From positions 1 to 21,942 of the forward strand of contig CALKUW010000369.1 in the NCBI GenBank assembly GCA_937996585.1: DNA of 21,942 nt, given 5' to 3'. The notes beneath the pieces are model-generated. The model was not told the DNA's origin. It did no database searches and saw only the letters and a list, made by a program, of their open reading frames with translations. This DNA is from an uncultured Flavobacteriales bacterium (GTDB lineage Bacteria; Bacteroidota; Bacteroidia; Flavobacteriales_D; Sanyastnellaceae). Made by a program: the position numbers and the translations under genes. This document shows positions 8,807-16,490 of this stretch, piece by piece. Within the stretch, counting starts at the first letter, position 1, and each line of letters begins with the position of its first letter.

Positions 8807-9378
8807 CCGGTAGCAAAAGGATGGGCCTGCCGCCGGTTTCATGGTTTCCATTGTGTGTTTGGCTGGTGTTTGCCGGGTGCGGTGGGCAGACCATATCCAC
8901 CGGGAGCAGGAAGGCGATGCTTGACGACATCAAACGGGCCGAATCGGAATTCAAAGTGTTGCTGGAGGCTCCGTCCGGGGTGAATTGGGATGAGCCGGAG
9001 GTGGCATCCTTGGTCAGTGGGTTGATGCGGGGGTATGCCGATTTCGCCAATGCAAACAGAGAGGACAGCTTGGCCGGCGTTTTTCTGATGCGGCGGGCCG
9101 ATCTCCTTCAGGGCCGCGGTGATGCCGAAGAGGCGGAAGGTCAATGGCTCGACGTCATAGATGGCTTTCCTTCATCGAAGCTGGCGCCAGAAGCCATGTT
9201 CAGGGTCGGTTTCCTCAGGGAGACCGTCATGGGAGACACGACAGGGGCCATGGAGGCCTACGGTCAGCTGGTGGCCATCTATCCTGGCAGCCCGTGGTCT
9301 GAACAAGCGGCAGCATCCATCAAGTGGTTGGGCTTCAGTGAAAGCGAATTCATCCGTTCGCTGAAGGAGGGCTCCTGA
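8803..9378 (+). CDS. Putative lipoprotein with TPR-like repeats
   Basis: This 191-residue protein carries a signal segment and a lipobox, LVFAGC, with Cys26 as the lipidation site; the mature protein would be anchored in the envelope. The remainder is helical. Residues about 70-175 have the spacing and residue pattern of tetratricopeptide repeats (..MRRADLLQGRGDAEEAEGQW.., ..FPSSKLAPEAMFRVGFL.., ..YGQLVAIYPGSPWSEQA), similar to BamD/YbgF-type TPR proteins. TPRs usually mediate protein contacts, and no enzymatic residues are seen. Met7 (8821) is an alternative start, but the ATG at 8803 overlaps the def stop in the coupled ATGA arrangement. Family membership is tentative and the specific role is unknown. 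Confidence 0.8.
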   Translation: MTGSKRMGLPPVSWFPLCVWLVFAGCGGQTISTGSRKAMLDDIKRAESEFKVLLEAPSGVNWDEPEVASLVSGLMRGYADFANANREDSLAGVFLMRRADLLQGRGDAEEAEGQWLDVIDGFPSSKLAPEAMFRVGFLRETVMGDTTGAMEAYGQLVAIYPGSPWSEQAAASIKWLGFSESEFIRSLKEGS

Positions 9379-9485
9379 GGGTGGGGGCGCCCTCACTTCA
9401 TCGGTTCATGTTTGAAAAAGAGGCAGGTTGGACGGGCGATGCCTGTTGGGCCGCAGGGTAACTTGCGGGCTCGAAAACGAAAGAC

Positions 9486-10556
9486 ATGTCCAAGTTCCGA
9501 TCAGGAGTCCTCCACGGTGAGGAAGTCGCCGCCGTATTTGATGATGCCCAAGCCGCAGGTTACGCTTTGCCCGCCGTCAACATCATTGGCACCAATTCAC
9601 TCAATGCCACACTCGAAACGGCAGCCAAGGTCGGCTCACCGGTCATCGTGCAGTTGTCCAATGGCGGTGCGGCCTTCTACGCCGGAAAGTCCTTGAAACT
9701 CGACAACCAGGGCGGTGCGGTTCTCGGAAGTGTATCCGCTGCACTGCACGTCCATGAGATGGCGAAGGCCTACGACGTGCCGGTCATCCTGCACACGGAC
9801 CATTGCGCGAGGAAGCTGCTCCCTTGGATTGATGGTTTGCTCGACCGGGGGGAGGCCCATTTCAAGGCGACGGGGCAGCCGCTCTTTTCCTCCCACATGA
9901 TTGACCTCAGTGAGGAGCCGATTGAGGAGAACATCGAAACCTGTGTGGCCTACCTCCAGCGCATGGCGCCGCTGGGCATGTTCCTCGAAATCGAACTCGG
10001 TGTCACCGGAGGCGAAGAGGATGGCGTGGACAATACCGACATCGATGCCGCACACCTATACACCCAGCCCGAGGAGGTGGCTTATGCCTATGAGAAGTTG
10101 GGCGCGGTCAGTTCCCAATTCACTGTGGCGGCGGCTTTCGGCAATGTCCACGGGGTCTACAAGCCCGGCAATGTCGAATTGACCCCGGTAATCCTGAAGA
10201 ACAGTCAGGAGCATATCGCCGCCAAGCACGGAACGGGACCGCGGCCGGTGGACTTCGTCTTTCACGGTGGTTCGGGCAGTTCCGTCGAGGAGATCCGCGA
10301 AGCCATCTCCTACGGTGCCGTCAAGATGAACATCGACACGGACATGCAATGGGCATTCCTGAGCGGCGTGCGCGACTACACCAGCGAGTGGGCGGCCTAT
10401 CTGCAATCCCAAATCGGCAATCCGGAAGGGGCAGACCAGCCTAACAAGAAGAAGTACGACCCCCGCGTATGGCTGCGCCAGGGCGAGCAGTATTTCGTCA
10501 CCCGATTGGAGCAGGCCTTCTCCGACCTGAATTGCATCGGCCGCAACAAAGCATAA
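9486..10556 (+). CDS. fbaA: Fructose-bisphosphate aldolase, class II
   Basis: This 356-residue zinc-dependent (class IIA, E. coli FbaA-like) aldolase interconverts fructose 1,6-bisphosphate with dihydroxyacetone phosphate and glyceraldehyde 3-phosphate. The zinc ligands are His106 in HTDHCARKL, His222 in GNVHGVYKPG and His260 in VFHGGSGSS. Asp105 is the catalytic aspartate, and ELGVTGGEEDGVDN (170-183) is the class IIA signature loop. Numbering runs four residues behind E. coli, so the enzyme is full length. It is preceded by a 107-base gap after the lipoprotein gene, in which only imperfect -7-like boxes were seen. Its TAA overlaps the pgi ATG by one base (TAATG), so the two glycolytic/gluconeogenic enzymes are likely translated in a coupled way. 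Confidence 0.97.
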   Translation: MSKFRSGVLHGEEVAAVFDDAQAAGYALPAVNIIGTNSLNATLETAAKVGSPVIVQLSNGGAAFYAGKSLKLDNQGGAVLGSVSAALHVHEMAKAYDVPVILHTDHCARKLLPWIDGLLDRGEAHFKATGQPLFSSHMIDLSEEPIEENIETCVAYLQRMAPLGMFLEIELGVTGGEEDGVDNTDIDAAHLYTQPEEVAYAYEKLGAVSSQFTVAAAFGNVHGVYKPGNVELTPVILKNSQEHIAAKHGTGPRPVDFVFHGGSGSSVEEIREAISYGAVKMNIDTDMQWAFLSGVRDYTSEWAAYLQSQIGNPEGADQPNKKKYDPRVWLRQGEQYFVTRLEQAFSDLNCIGRNKA

Positions 10557-12214
10557 TGGAGGATTCCAAGGGGCCGGAAGCCGGGCTTCCCACGTTCGAC
10601 CTGCTCGCAGCCGTCGAACAGGCAGGGCTGGAGGATGCCGCCGACAGATTGGCCGGAATCGGGCTGGCCCAACTTCAGGACGAACCCGGCCGCATTGACC
10701 GCTGGGTGCTGGCACCTGAAGGGCTCGGCTGGCGGTTTGATTTCACGAAGCAGCTGGTGGATGGTGCGGCCTGGGATGGCCTCGTTCAACTGGCGGAAAA
10801 AGCCGATTGGCAAGGTGCGCGGGACCTGCAGTTTTCAGGTGCCCCGGTCAATGAGACGGAAGGCCGAGCGGTGCTTCACATGGCGCTCAGAGGCGAGTCG
10901 GGAGATGGCTTCAAGGTGGACGGGCAGGACGTGGTGGACGCCGTGCTGGAGACGCGGGATGCTTTTCTGTCTTTCGCCGATGATGTCAGGGGCGGCGCCT
11001 ACACGACCGTCAACGGTACCGCCTTCACCCATGTGGTGAACATCGGAATCGGGGGCTCCGATCTAGGGCCGGTGATGGTCCATGAGGCCCTGGCTCCACT
11101 TCGAATGAGGGAGGGGGCACCGCTGGATGTGCGTTTCGTCAGCAATGTGGACCCCTTCCACCTCGATCAGGCCTTGCAAGGGCTTGATCCGAAACAGACA
11201 ATGGTGGTCATCGTGTCCAAGACCTTTACCACACAGGAAACCATGGCCAATGCGCGCCGCGCTGTTGCATGGCTCGAGGGAGCCCTGGGCGATGGAGCTT
11301 CGCGACACCTTGTTGCCGTGTCTTCCAATGTGGAGGCAGCTGGAGCCATGGGCATCCCGGAGGATAGGGTGTTTGGATTCGGCAATTGGGTCGGTGGGCG
11401 ATTTTCTCTTTGGGGTCCTGTCGGGCTCGCCATTGCCTTGGGTTCAGGCTCAGCGGCGTACAGGGAACTTTTGAAGGGGGCGAGGGCGATGGACCGGCAT
11501 TTCCTGGAGGCTCCGTCCGACCGGAATGTCCCGTTGCACCTCGCGTTGGTCGAGCTGTGGAATGTGAACCTGCTCGGAGCCACCAGCCGTGTTGTCCTTC
11601 CTTACGCACAGGCCCTGCACCGTTTGCCTGCTTACCTGCAACAAGCAGAAATGGAGTCGAATGGCAAGGCGGTCGGTCGGGATGGCCAGCCCGTTGAATG
11701 GGCAACCCATCCTGTGGTCTGGGGGGAGCCAGGAACGAATGGGCAACATGCTTTCCACCAGCTTTTGCACCAGGGAACCACACTTCATCCTGTGGATTTC
11801 ATTGCTGTGAAGTCTCCCATGGGGGGCGATGCGGGCATGCACCGACTGCTTTTGGATAATGCTGTCGCACAGGCAGAGGCCTTCTGCATCGGGCGGACCT
11901 ACGAGGATGTTGTCCAAGAGATGGCGGCGGCGGGGCATAGCGCCGAAGATGTGGCACGGACAGCACCGCATCGTGTTTTCCACGGCGGACGCCCATCCAC
12001 CTTCATGTTGGCCGAAGCACTTACGCCGCATGCATTGGGCGCCCTGATTGCGGCGCACGAACACAAGATTTTCCTCGAAGGTGTATTCTGGAACCTGTTC
12101 AGTTTCGACCAATGGGGCGTCGAGCTGGGCAAGGCCATGGCCAAGTCTCTCGCTTCCGGTGAAGAAGGGGTATGGACTGCAGGGACGCAGGCCTTGAAGC
12201 GCTGTCTGACGTGA
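10556..12214 (+). CDS. pgi: Glucose-6-phosphate isomerase
   Basis: This 552-residue enzyme interconverts glucose 6-phosphate and fructose 6-phosphate in the cytoplasm. Signature segments are GIGGSDLGP (164-172), VSKTFTTQET (220-229), GGRFSLWGPVG (280-290) and GEPGTNGQHAFHQLLHQG (390-407). The catalytic residues are Glu367 in MESNG, His398 in GQHAF and Lys526 in ELGKAMAK, each exactly 12 positions later than in E. coli Pgi (355, 386, 514), so the enzyme is complete and should be active. The start at 10556 overlaps the fbaA stop; upstream codons in the same frame lie inside fbaA. Coupling with fbaA places two central-carbon steps in one unit. No clear terminator follows the stop. Confidence 0.97.
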   Translation: MEDSKGPEAGLPTFDLLAAVEQAGLEDAADRLAGIGLAQLQDEPGRIDRWVLAPEGLGWRFDFTKQLVDGAAWDGLVQLAEKADWQGARDLQFSGAPVNETEGRAVLHMALRGESGDGFKVDGQDVVDAVLETRDAFLSFADDVRGGAYTTVNGTAFTHVVNIGIGGSDLGPVMVHEALAPLRMREGAPLDVRFVSNVDPFHLDQALQGLDPKQTMVVIVSKTFTTQETMANARRAVAWLEGALGDGASRHLVAVSSNVEAAGAMGIPEDRVFGFGNWVGGRFSLWGPVGLAIALGSGSAAYRELLKGARAMDRHFLEAPSDRNVPLHLALVELWNVNLLGATSRVVLPYAQALHRLPAYLQQAEMESNGKAVGRDGQPVEWATHPVVWGEPGTNGQHAFHQLLHQGTTLHPVDFIAVKSPMGGDAGMHRLLLDNAVAQAEAFCIGRTYEDVVQEMAAAGHSAEDVARTAPHRVFHGGRPSTFMLAEALTPHALGALIAAHEHKIFLEGVFWNLFSFDQWGVELGKAMAKSLASGEEGVWTAGTQALKRCLT

Positions 12215-12281
12215 ACCGCTGACAAAAATCACCTACCCCCAGCCGGCGTTTCACACGGGTTTGGCGTATTTTCAATGTGCC

Positions 12282-14024
12282 ATGCCAAATACTCAACTCT
12301 GCGGACGCTATGTAGCCGCCGTATTCGCTGTCCTTGCTTCCTTTGGGTCCAGCGCTCAATTCACCGGATTGACCTACGAAGAAGTGGCGACCTCCTCGGT
12401 CGGGACCACCTACCGGGTGTACGCCAACTTTGCCGATCCCACCGACATCATGCAGGCGGTGTATGGCGAGACCCCGAATGGGATTTCGGTGACGTCCGCT
12501 GCGGGTTTCTATCAGGATCCGCTCGGTGATTTTCTACCGACAGGCATCACACCGTTGTTGTATCCCTCTTTTCCCAACCTCGCATATGATTCCTGGTTGA
12601 CCATCGGACAGGAGGACAATACAGTCGGCGATCCCATTGCCGATGTCGGTGGTGCAGGCTGGACTTCGGCCAAGCTCATTTTTGAAGGCGGAGGCGACTT
12701 CGTCGTGAACGATGGTGTCGGCGGTAGCATTTTCGCACTCCCCAGTCAGGTTCAGGCCATCCCGGATGCCAATGGGCAGGTGTTGATTGCACAATTGACG
12801 ACTACGGGAAGCTGGAACATGACCTGCAACATTCAATGGCGGGACGCCCAGCTGAATGTCTTCAATGAATTGGGTTTGTCCATTGGCTATGAACTGGTGG
12901 ACTATGCTGGATTGTCCTTCGAACTTGTCGGAGAGAACACCACGGGCGACGGTTTCGACACCTACCGTGTTTATGCGAACTTCATTGATGATGGGGCACA
13001 GGTTGTGGCCGTCTATGGTCTGCAGGATACGGCTTTGAGTGTCACCACTACTTCCAGCTTCTACCAAGACCCCCTTGGTGGATTCCTCGCCACCTCAATC
13101 AATGGGTTGCTGTTCCCCTCTTTCCCAAACCTGGAATACGACTCATGGATGACCATCGGTGCGGATGACGTCAGTGGTTCCGTGGATCAGATCGGCATTG
13201 ATTTCCTGGGTTTTGAAGCGGGAGGGAACCTCGTGGTGGATGACGCCGTTGGTGGAACTTGGTACATCCTTCCGGATCTCGAGCCCTCGGCCTTTCCGGA
13301 TGCTGAAGGACGCGTGTTGCTCGCCCAGCTGACCACAGATGGTATTGTTGACCTCGTGTTCAACCTCCAATACCGCAGTGCGGATGGCAGCAACAAACAG
13401 GCACTTCAGCAAGCCCTGACCTTCCCGGTCGTCACGCCGGGATGCATCGATCCCGGTGCATGCAACTACAACCCGCTTGCAGACTTCGATGACGGATCCT
13501 GTGACTTCCTGAGCTGCGCCGGTTGTGATGACGTGGACGCATGCAACTACAATCCCCAGGCGGTCATCGTGGACAATACTTTGTGTGAATTCCCTACGGG
13601 CTATCCGAACAATATTGTGGATTGCGATGGCAACTGCCTGAATGACACCGATGGTGACGGGGTATGTGATGAGGAGGAAGTGCCGGGTTGCACGAATCCG
13701 GAGGCGACCAACTACGACCCCAATGCAACGGATGATGATGGCACGTGCAAGATTTTCGGTTGTACGGACCCCGATGCCCAGAATTACAACCCCATCGCCA
13801 CGGATGACGATGACAGCTGTGAGTTTTTGGTGGTTGGCACACAGGGCTGTACCTACGCTGATGCGACCAACTATGATGCAGAGGCCGATCTCGACGATGG
13901 AACTTGCGAGTTTGATTGTTCGGGTGGTGGCAATTGTGCCTACGACACGGATGGCAACGGCTTGATTGGTTCGGCTGATCTCCTCGTCTTCCTCTCGTTG
14001 TATGGTTTGCCCTGTGCAGACTGA
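12282..14024 (+). CDS. Secreted modular protein with two TYRVY domains, Cys-NYN repeats and a dockerin-like end
   Basis: This 580-residue protein has a signal peptide (about 1-25, ending FGSSAQ). Two related domains of about 175 residues follow (12366-12900 and 12909-13430), each carrying TYRVYANF, a VYG turn, FYQDPLG, PSFPNL-YDSW-TIG and an AQLTT strand. They are beta-rich and of no family I can name. Next come five cysteine-bounded repeats (C-x-DP-x-A-x-NYN-x-x-A-x-x-DDGSC type, 13443-13910), broken by an EF-hand-like DTDGDGVCD segment. The protein ends with DTDGNGLIGSADLLVFL, a dockerin-like calcium loop. A secreted or surface role is likely; the function is unknown. The start is set at ATG 12282; the in-frame TTG at 12261 would only lengthen the N-terminus before the signal peptide. 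The next gene encodes a sister protein. Confidence 0.85.
   Translation: MPNTQLCGRYVAAVFAVLASFGSSAQFTGLTYEEVATSSVGTTYRVYANFADPTDIMQAVYGETPNGISVTSAAGFYQDPLGDFLPTGITPLLYPSFPNLAYDSWLTIGQEDNTVGDPIADVGGAGWTSAKLIFEGGGDFVVNDGVGGSIFALPSQVQAIPDANGQVLIAQLTTTGSWNMTCNIQWRDAQLNVFNELGLSIGYELVDYAGLSFELVGENTTGDGFDTYRVYANFIDDGAQVVAVYGLQDTALSVTTTSSFYQDPLGGFLATSINGLLFPSFPNLEYDSWMTIGADDVSGSVDQIGIDFLGFEAGGNLVVDDAVGGTWYILPDLEPSAFPDAEGRVLLAQLTTDGIVDLVFNLQYRSADGSNKQALQQALTFPVVTPGCIDPGACNYNPLADFDDGSCDFLSCAGCDDVDACNYNPQAVIVDNTLCEFPTGYPNNIVDCDGNCLNDTDGDGVCDEEEVPGCTNPEATNYDPNATDDDGTCKIFGCTDPDAQNYNPIATDDDDSCEFLVVGTQGCTYADATNYDAEADLDDGTCEFDCSGGGNCAYDTDGNGLIGSADLLVFLSLYGLPCAD
12366..13430 (+). repeat. Tandem duplication of the TYRVY domain
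   Basis: Copy 1 (about 12366-12900) and copy 2 (about 12909-13430) share GLTYE/GLSFE, TYRVYANF, AVYG, FYQDPLG-FL, LLYPSFPNL/LLFPSFPNL, YDSWLTIG/YDSWMTIG, NDGVGGS/DDAVGGT and IAQLTT/LAQLTT in the same order. They have clearly diverged at DNA level, so the duplication is old. A third copy is in the next gene (about 14270-14810). Confidence 0.85.
13443..13914 (+). repeat. Five Cys-bounded NYN repeats
   Basis: The units are CIDPGACNYNP..DGSC, CDDVDACNYNP..LC, CTNPEATNYDP..DGTC, CTDPDAQNYNP..DDSC and CTYADATNYDA..DGTC, each about 22-25 residues with one cysteine at each end and an acidic Asp-rich stretch before the second. The pattern suggests small disulfide-closed, calcium-stabilised spacers. 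The same unit recurs in the next two large exoproteins. Confidence 0.85.
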
Positions 14025-14149
14025 GTGAGGCGGTGGAGCCTTGGAGGGGTGATGAAGCCCTTTTGGGCCCGCGAATGATGAAAATCATACCGAGGAAAAG
14101 GATGGTTTCAGCTACATTGTTGAATCCTAACCTTCTAAACCAGAAAAGA

Positions 14150-16414
14150 ATGCTCAGAGCTCTTCTCCTTACGGTGGCCACGATGGCCTGTTTCATCGGC
14201 TTCATTTCGGCGCAGAACTGCACCGATGAGACCGCGTGCAATTACAATCCGGATGGAGGGCCTTATTGCGTTCAGACAGAGGTGGTGACAGTGCACACCG
14301 AAGGAGACCTGGCGGGCATGACAACCTACCGGGTTTACGTCCTGACGGATACGCCTGAGGATAGGGTTTCCGCCGTGTTCGGCGATGAGATGTTTCCGTT
14401 GAACATCTCCACCACGACCAGTTTCTACCAGGATGCGCTGGGCGCGACCACACCCAACGGCATCAATCCCATCCTGTATGACGCCTTCCCAAATCTGATT
14501 TACGACACCTGGGTCACCATCGGTATCGACGAGGCCCCCAATTCGGCCAATGGGGAAGGAGCGGTCGCCACGGTCCAGGATCCTGATGCCCCTTGGATTC
14601 CGGGATTTGACGCTGGTAATGACCTCGTCATCAATACATCAACCGGTGGCTCATGGTTTGTGACCTCTGACCTGAACAATGGCGTTGCTGGAGATGACAA
14701 CAAAGTGCTCATCGGTCAATTCACGACTGATGGTGTGCTCTCCGGGACGGTTCACATCCAGGTTTTCCCGGAAGGGGAGCAGGATGGATCTTCAGGAGAT
14801 CTCGCCACCTTCGAGTTGGGGCAAACCTGCGAATGCACCTACCCAACGGCCTACTACCTCGATAATGATGGAGACGGCTACGGAACCGACCTGGTTGAAA
14901 TCTGTGACGGTGATGGCTTGGATGGCTATGCCACACAGGGGGGCGATTGCAATGACAACTCGGCCTTGGCTTACCCGGGCAATCCCAACGACCTCGTAGG
15001 CGATGGCATTGACGGGAATTGCGATGGTGAGGAAACCTGCTACAGGGATGTGGACAATGACGGATACCGAAGCGATGATGAAGAAGACTTGATTGGTTCA
15101 CCGTTCAACATCGATTGCTCGGAGTTTGGGGAGGCCTATTTCTACCAGCCCATCGATTGCGACGACACCAATCCTGACCTGACGGTACCGGATGAGGATG
15201 GAAACTGCATTTTGGAACCTACCGGGGCCGATGAGGGCTGTGGGGACCCCAACGCCTGCAACTATGATGAAACTGCAGATTCGCTGGCTGACAACTGTGA
15301 TTACTTGACCTGCGCAGCCTGTGGGAACCCTGCAGCGTGCAACTACAACCAGGATGCCCTGATTGAAGATGAGGCTGTATGCGAGTACAGTTCTTGTGCG
15401 GGCTGTGACGATCCTACGGCAACGAACTACGATGCGGATCTCGTGATCGCGGACAATTCGATTTGTGTTTATGATGCGTTGCTGGCCATAGGACCGGTCA
15501 GTACGAACTACAATGCGTTGGGTGGACCCAACGACACGTACACGAACGAGGTGTATGCCCTGTTGCCGCCAGATGCCATCCGGTTGAAGCGTATTCTCGG
15601 AGTCAAAGGAGGGGAGACACGTTTGCGCATTGAGCCTTTCAGTGCTGTTTACCAAGCACCAACCTGCAATGTTTGGCAGCCCCATGACCTCGTGCCGTCA
15701 GTCGTGGTGGATGGTGTCACCTACACCAATGAGGAGTGCATGGCGGATTCTTGGTTCACCATTGGGGGAACTTTCGGAGCCGGGCCAAGCTTGAATCCAA
15801 TCGGTTTGGATCCGGATACCTATGACCTGGCGGATGAGTTCGACAGCGAATTGCTGGCTTCTGAAGGTGACACCTTGGGGTGGGAGATCGAAGGAGATAC
15901 GGGCGGTGAGCCTGCCGATCACTGCGCGGAGCTGCTCGGTCGTCCCGGTTGTGCCAATTCGGTGCGCATCGCCCGTGTGACGGTACCTCTGGGAGAATCA
16001 TTCTTCTTTCAGGCTGGCATGACCTACGAAGTGATCGGTGGTGGTGAGCGTACGGTGACCGGACAAGACAATACGGCTGACGGAAGCACGTTGTCAGACA
16101 GCGGTGGTGGAGGTGAAGAGGATCCGGATATCTCCGATGGGACGACGGTTACGGTTTGGGGCTGTACGGTGGAATTGGCGTGCAACTACAACGCGAATGC
16201 CACGGATGAGAACGGTACCTGCGAGTACAATTCATGTGCCGGATGCACCTACCCGGATGCAGAAAACTACGAGGACGACAGGACCTTGGATGACGGCTCT
16301 TGCACGTTTGCCCCAGAACCAGCGCCATGTCCTTCAGATCTGAATGGTGACGGCTTGATCGGTGCTGCTGACCTCACCCAGCTGCTTTCCGGTTACAACG
16401 GCACCTGCGAATAA
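14150..16414 (+). CDS. Secreted modular protein: TYRVY domain, MopE-like metal-binding repeats, Cys-NYN repeats, dockerin-like end
   Basis: This 754-residue protein begins MLRALLLTVATMACFIG, a signal peptide ending near FISAQN; the open frame reaches back to 14033, but the ATG at 14150 starts the signal peptide directly. In order it has a Cys-NYN unit (14213-14270), one TYRVY domain (about 14270-14810), MopE-like metal-binding repeats (YLDNDGDGYG, GGDCNDNSALAYPGN, GDGIDGNCDGEE, CYRDVDNDGYRSDDEE, IDCDDTNPDL; 14826-15230), three Cys-NYN units (15239-15470), a second large domain (about 15480-16070) with DSWFTIG that may be a divergent TYRVY copy, two more Cys-NYN units (16165-16310), and the terminal loop DLNGDGLIGAADLTQLL. 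It is rich in Asp, Asn and Cys, so calcium binding is very likely. The function is unknown. It follows its shorter sister gene after 125 bases. Confidence 0.85.
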   Translation: MLRALLLTVATMACFIGFISAQNCTDETACNYNPDGGPYCVQTEVVTVHTEGDLAGMTTYRVYVLTDTPEDRVSAVFGDEMFPLNISTTTSFYQDALGATTPNGINPILYDAFPNLIYDTWVTIGIDEAPNSANGEGAVATVQDPDAPWIPGFDAGNDLVINTSTGGSWFVTSDLNNGVAGDDNKVLIGQFTTDGVLSGTVHIQVFPEGEQDGSSGDLATFELGQTCECTYPTAYYLDNDGDGYGTDLVEICDGDGLDGYATQGGDCNDNSALAYPGNPNDLVGDGIDGNCDGEETCYRDVDNDGYRSDDEEDLIGSPFNIDCSEFGEAYFYQPIDCDDTNPDLTVPDEDGNCILEPTGADEGCGDPNACNYDETADSLADNCDYLTCAACGNPAACNYNQDALIEDEAVCEYSSCAGCDDPTATNYDADLVIADNSICVYDALLAIGPVSTNYNALGGPNDTYTNEVYALLPPDAIRLKRILGVKGGETRLRIEPFSAVYQAPTCNVWQPHDLVPSVVVDGVTYTNEECMADSWFTIGGTFGAGPSLNPIGLDPDTYDLADEFDSELLASEGDTLGWEIEGDTGGEPADHCAELLGRPGCANSVRIARVTVPLGESFFFQAGMTYEVIGGGERTVTGQDNTADGSTLSDSGGGGEEDPDISDGTTVTVWGCTVELACNYNANATDENGTCEYNSCAGCTYPDAENYEDDRTLDDGSCTFAPEPAPCPSDLNGDGLIGAADLTQLLSGYNGTCE
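14826..15230 (+). repeat. MopE-like Asp-rich calcium/metal-binding segments
   Basis: Successive DxDxDG-type loops (LDNDGDGYGTD, VDNDGYRSDDEE) alternate with DCNDN/DCDDTNP cores, the pattern of the putative metal-binding motif found in MopE-type surface proteins. Each unit carries cysteines close to the acidic core. Calcium binding is the likely property. Confidence 0.75.
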
Positions 16415-16439
16415 GGAAAGCACTCTTTACGCACTTCTC

Positions 16440-16474
16440 TACTTTTGATGCCCTCGGCCCTCGGTCGGGGGCAT
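16440..16474 (+). promoter_or_regulatory. -7 box and overlapping 9-bp hairpin ahead of the MFS gene
   Basis: TACTTTTG (16440-16447) fully matches TAnnTTTG, but no -33 TTG is seen 20 bases upstream. Immediately after it, ATGCCCTCG (16448-16456) pairs with CGGGGGCAT (16466-16474) with one G-T pair, followed by TTCATTT. The hairpin could be a modest terminator for the preceding gene or a leader hairpin of the MFS transcript. The two readings compete. Confidence 0.4.
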
Positions 16475-16490
16475 TTCATTTCGTGACGCC

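Noticed and set aside
10469..10555. N-terminal extension of pgi into fbaA
   Set aside because: The 29 extra codons lie within fbaA in another frame; the ATG at 10556 gives the expected length and the coupled TAATG junction.
13443..13914. Regularly spaced repeats that might suggest a CRISPR array
   Set aside because: They are protein-level repeats within an open reading frame, variable at DNA level, with no constant repeat and unique spacer structure.
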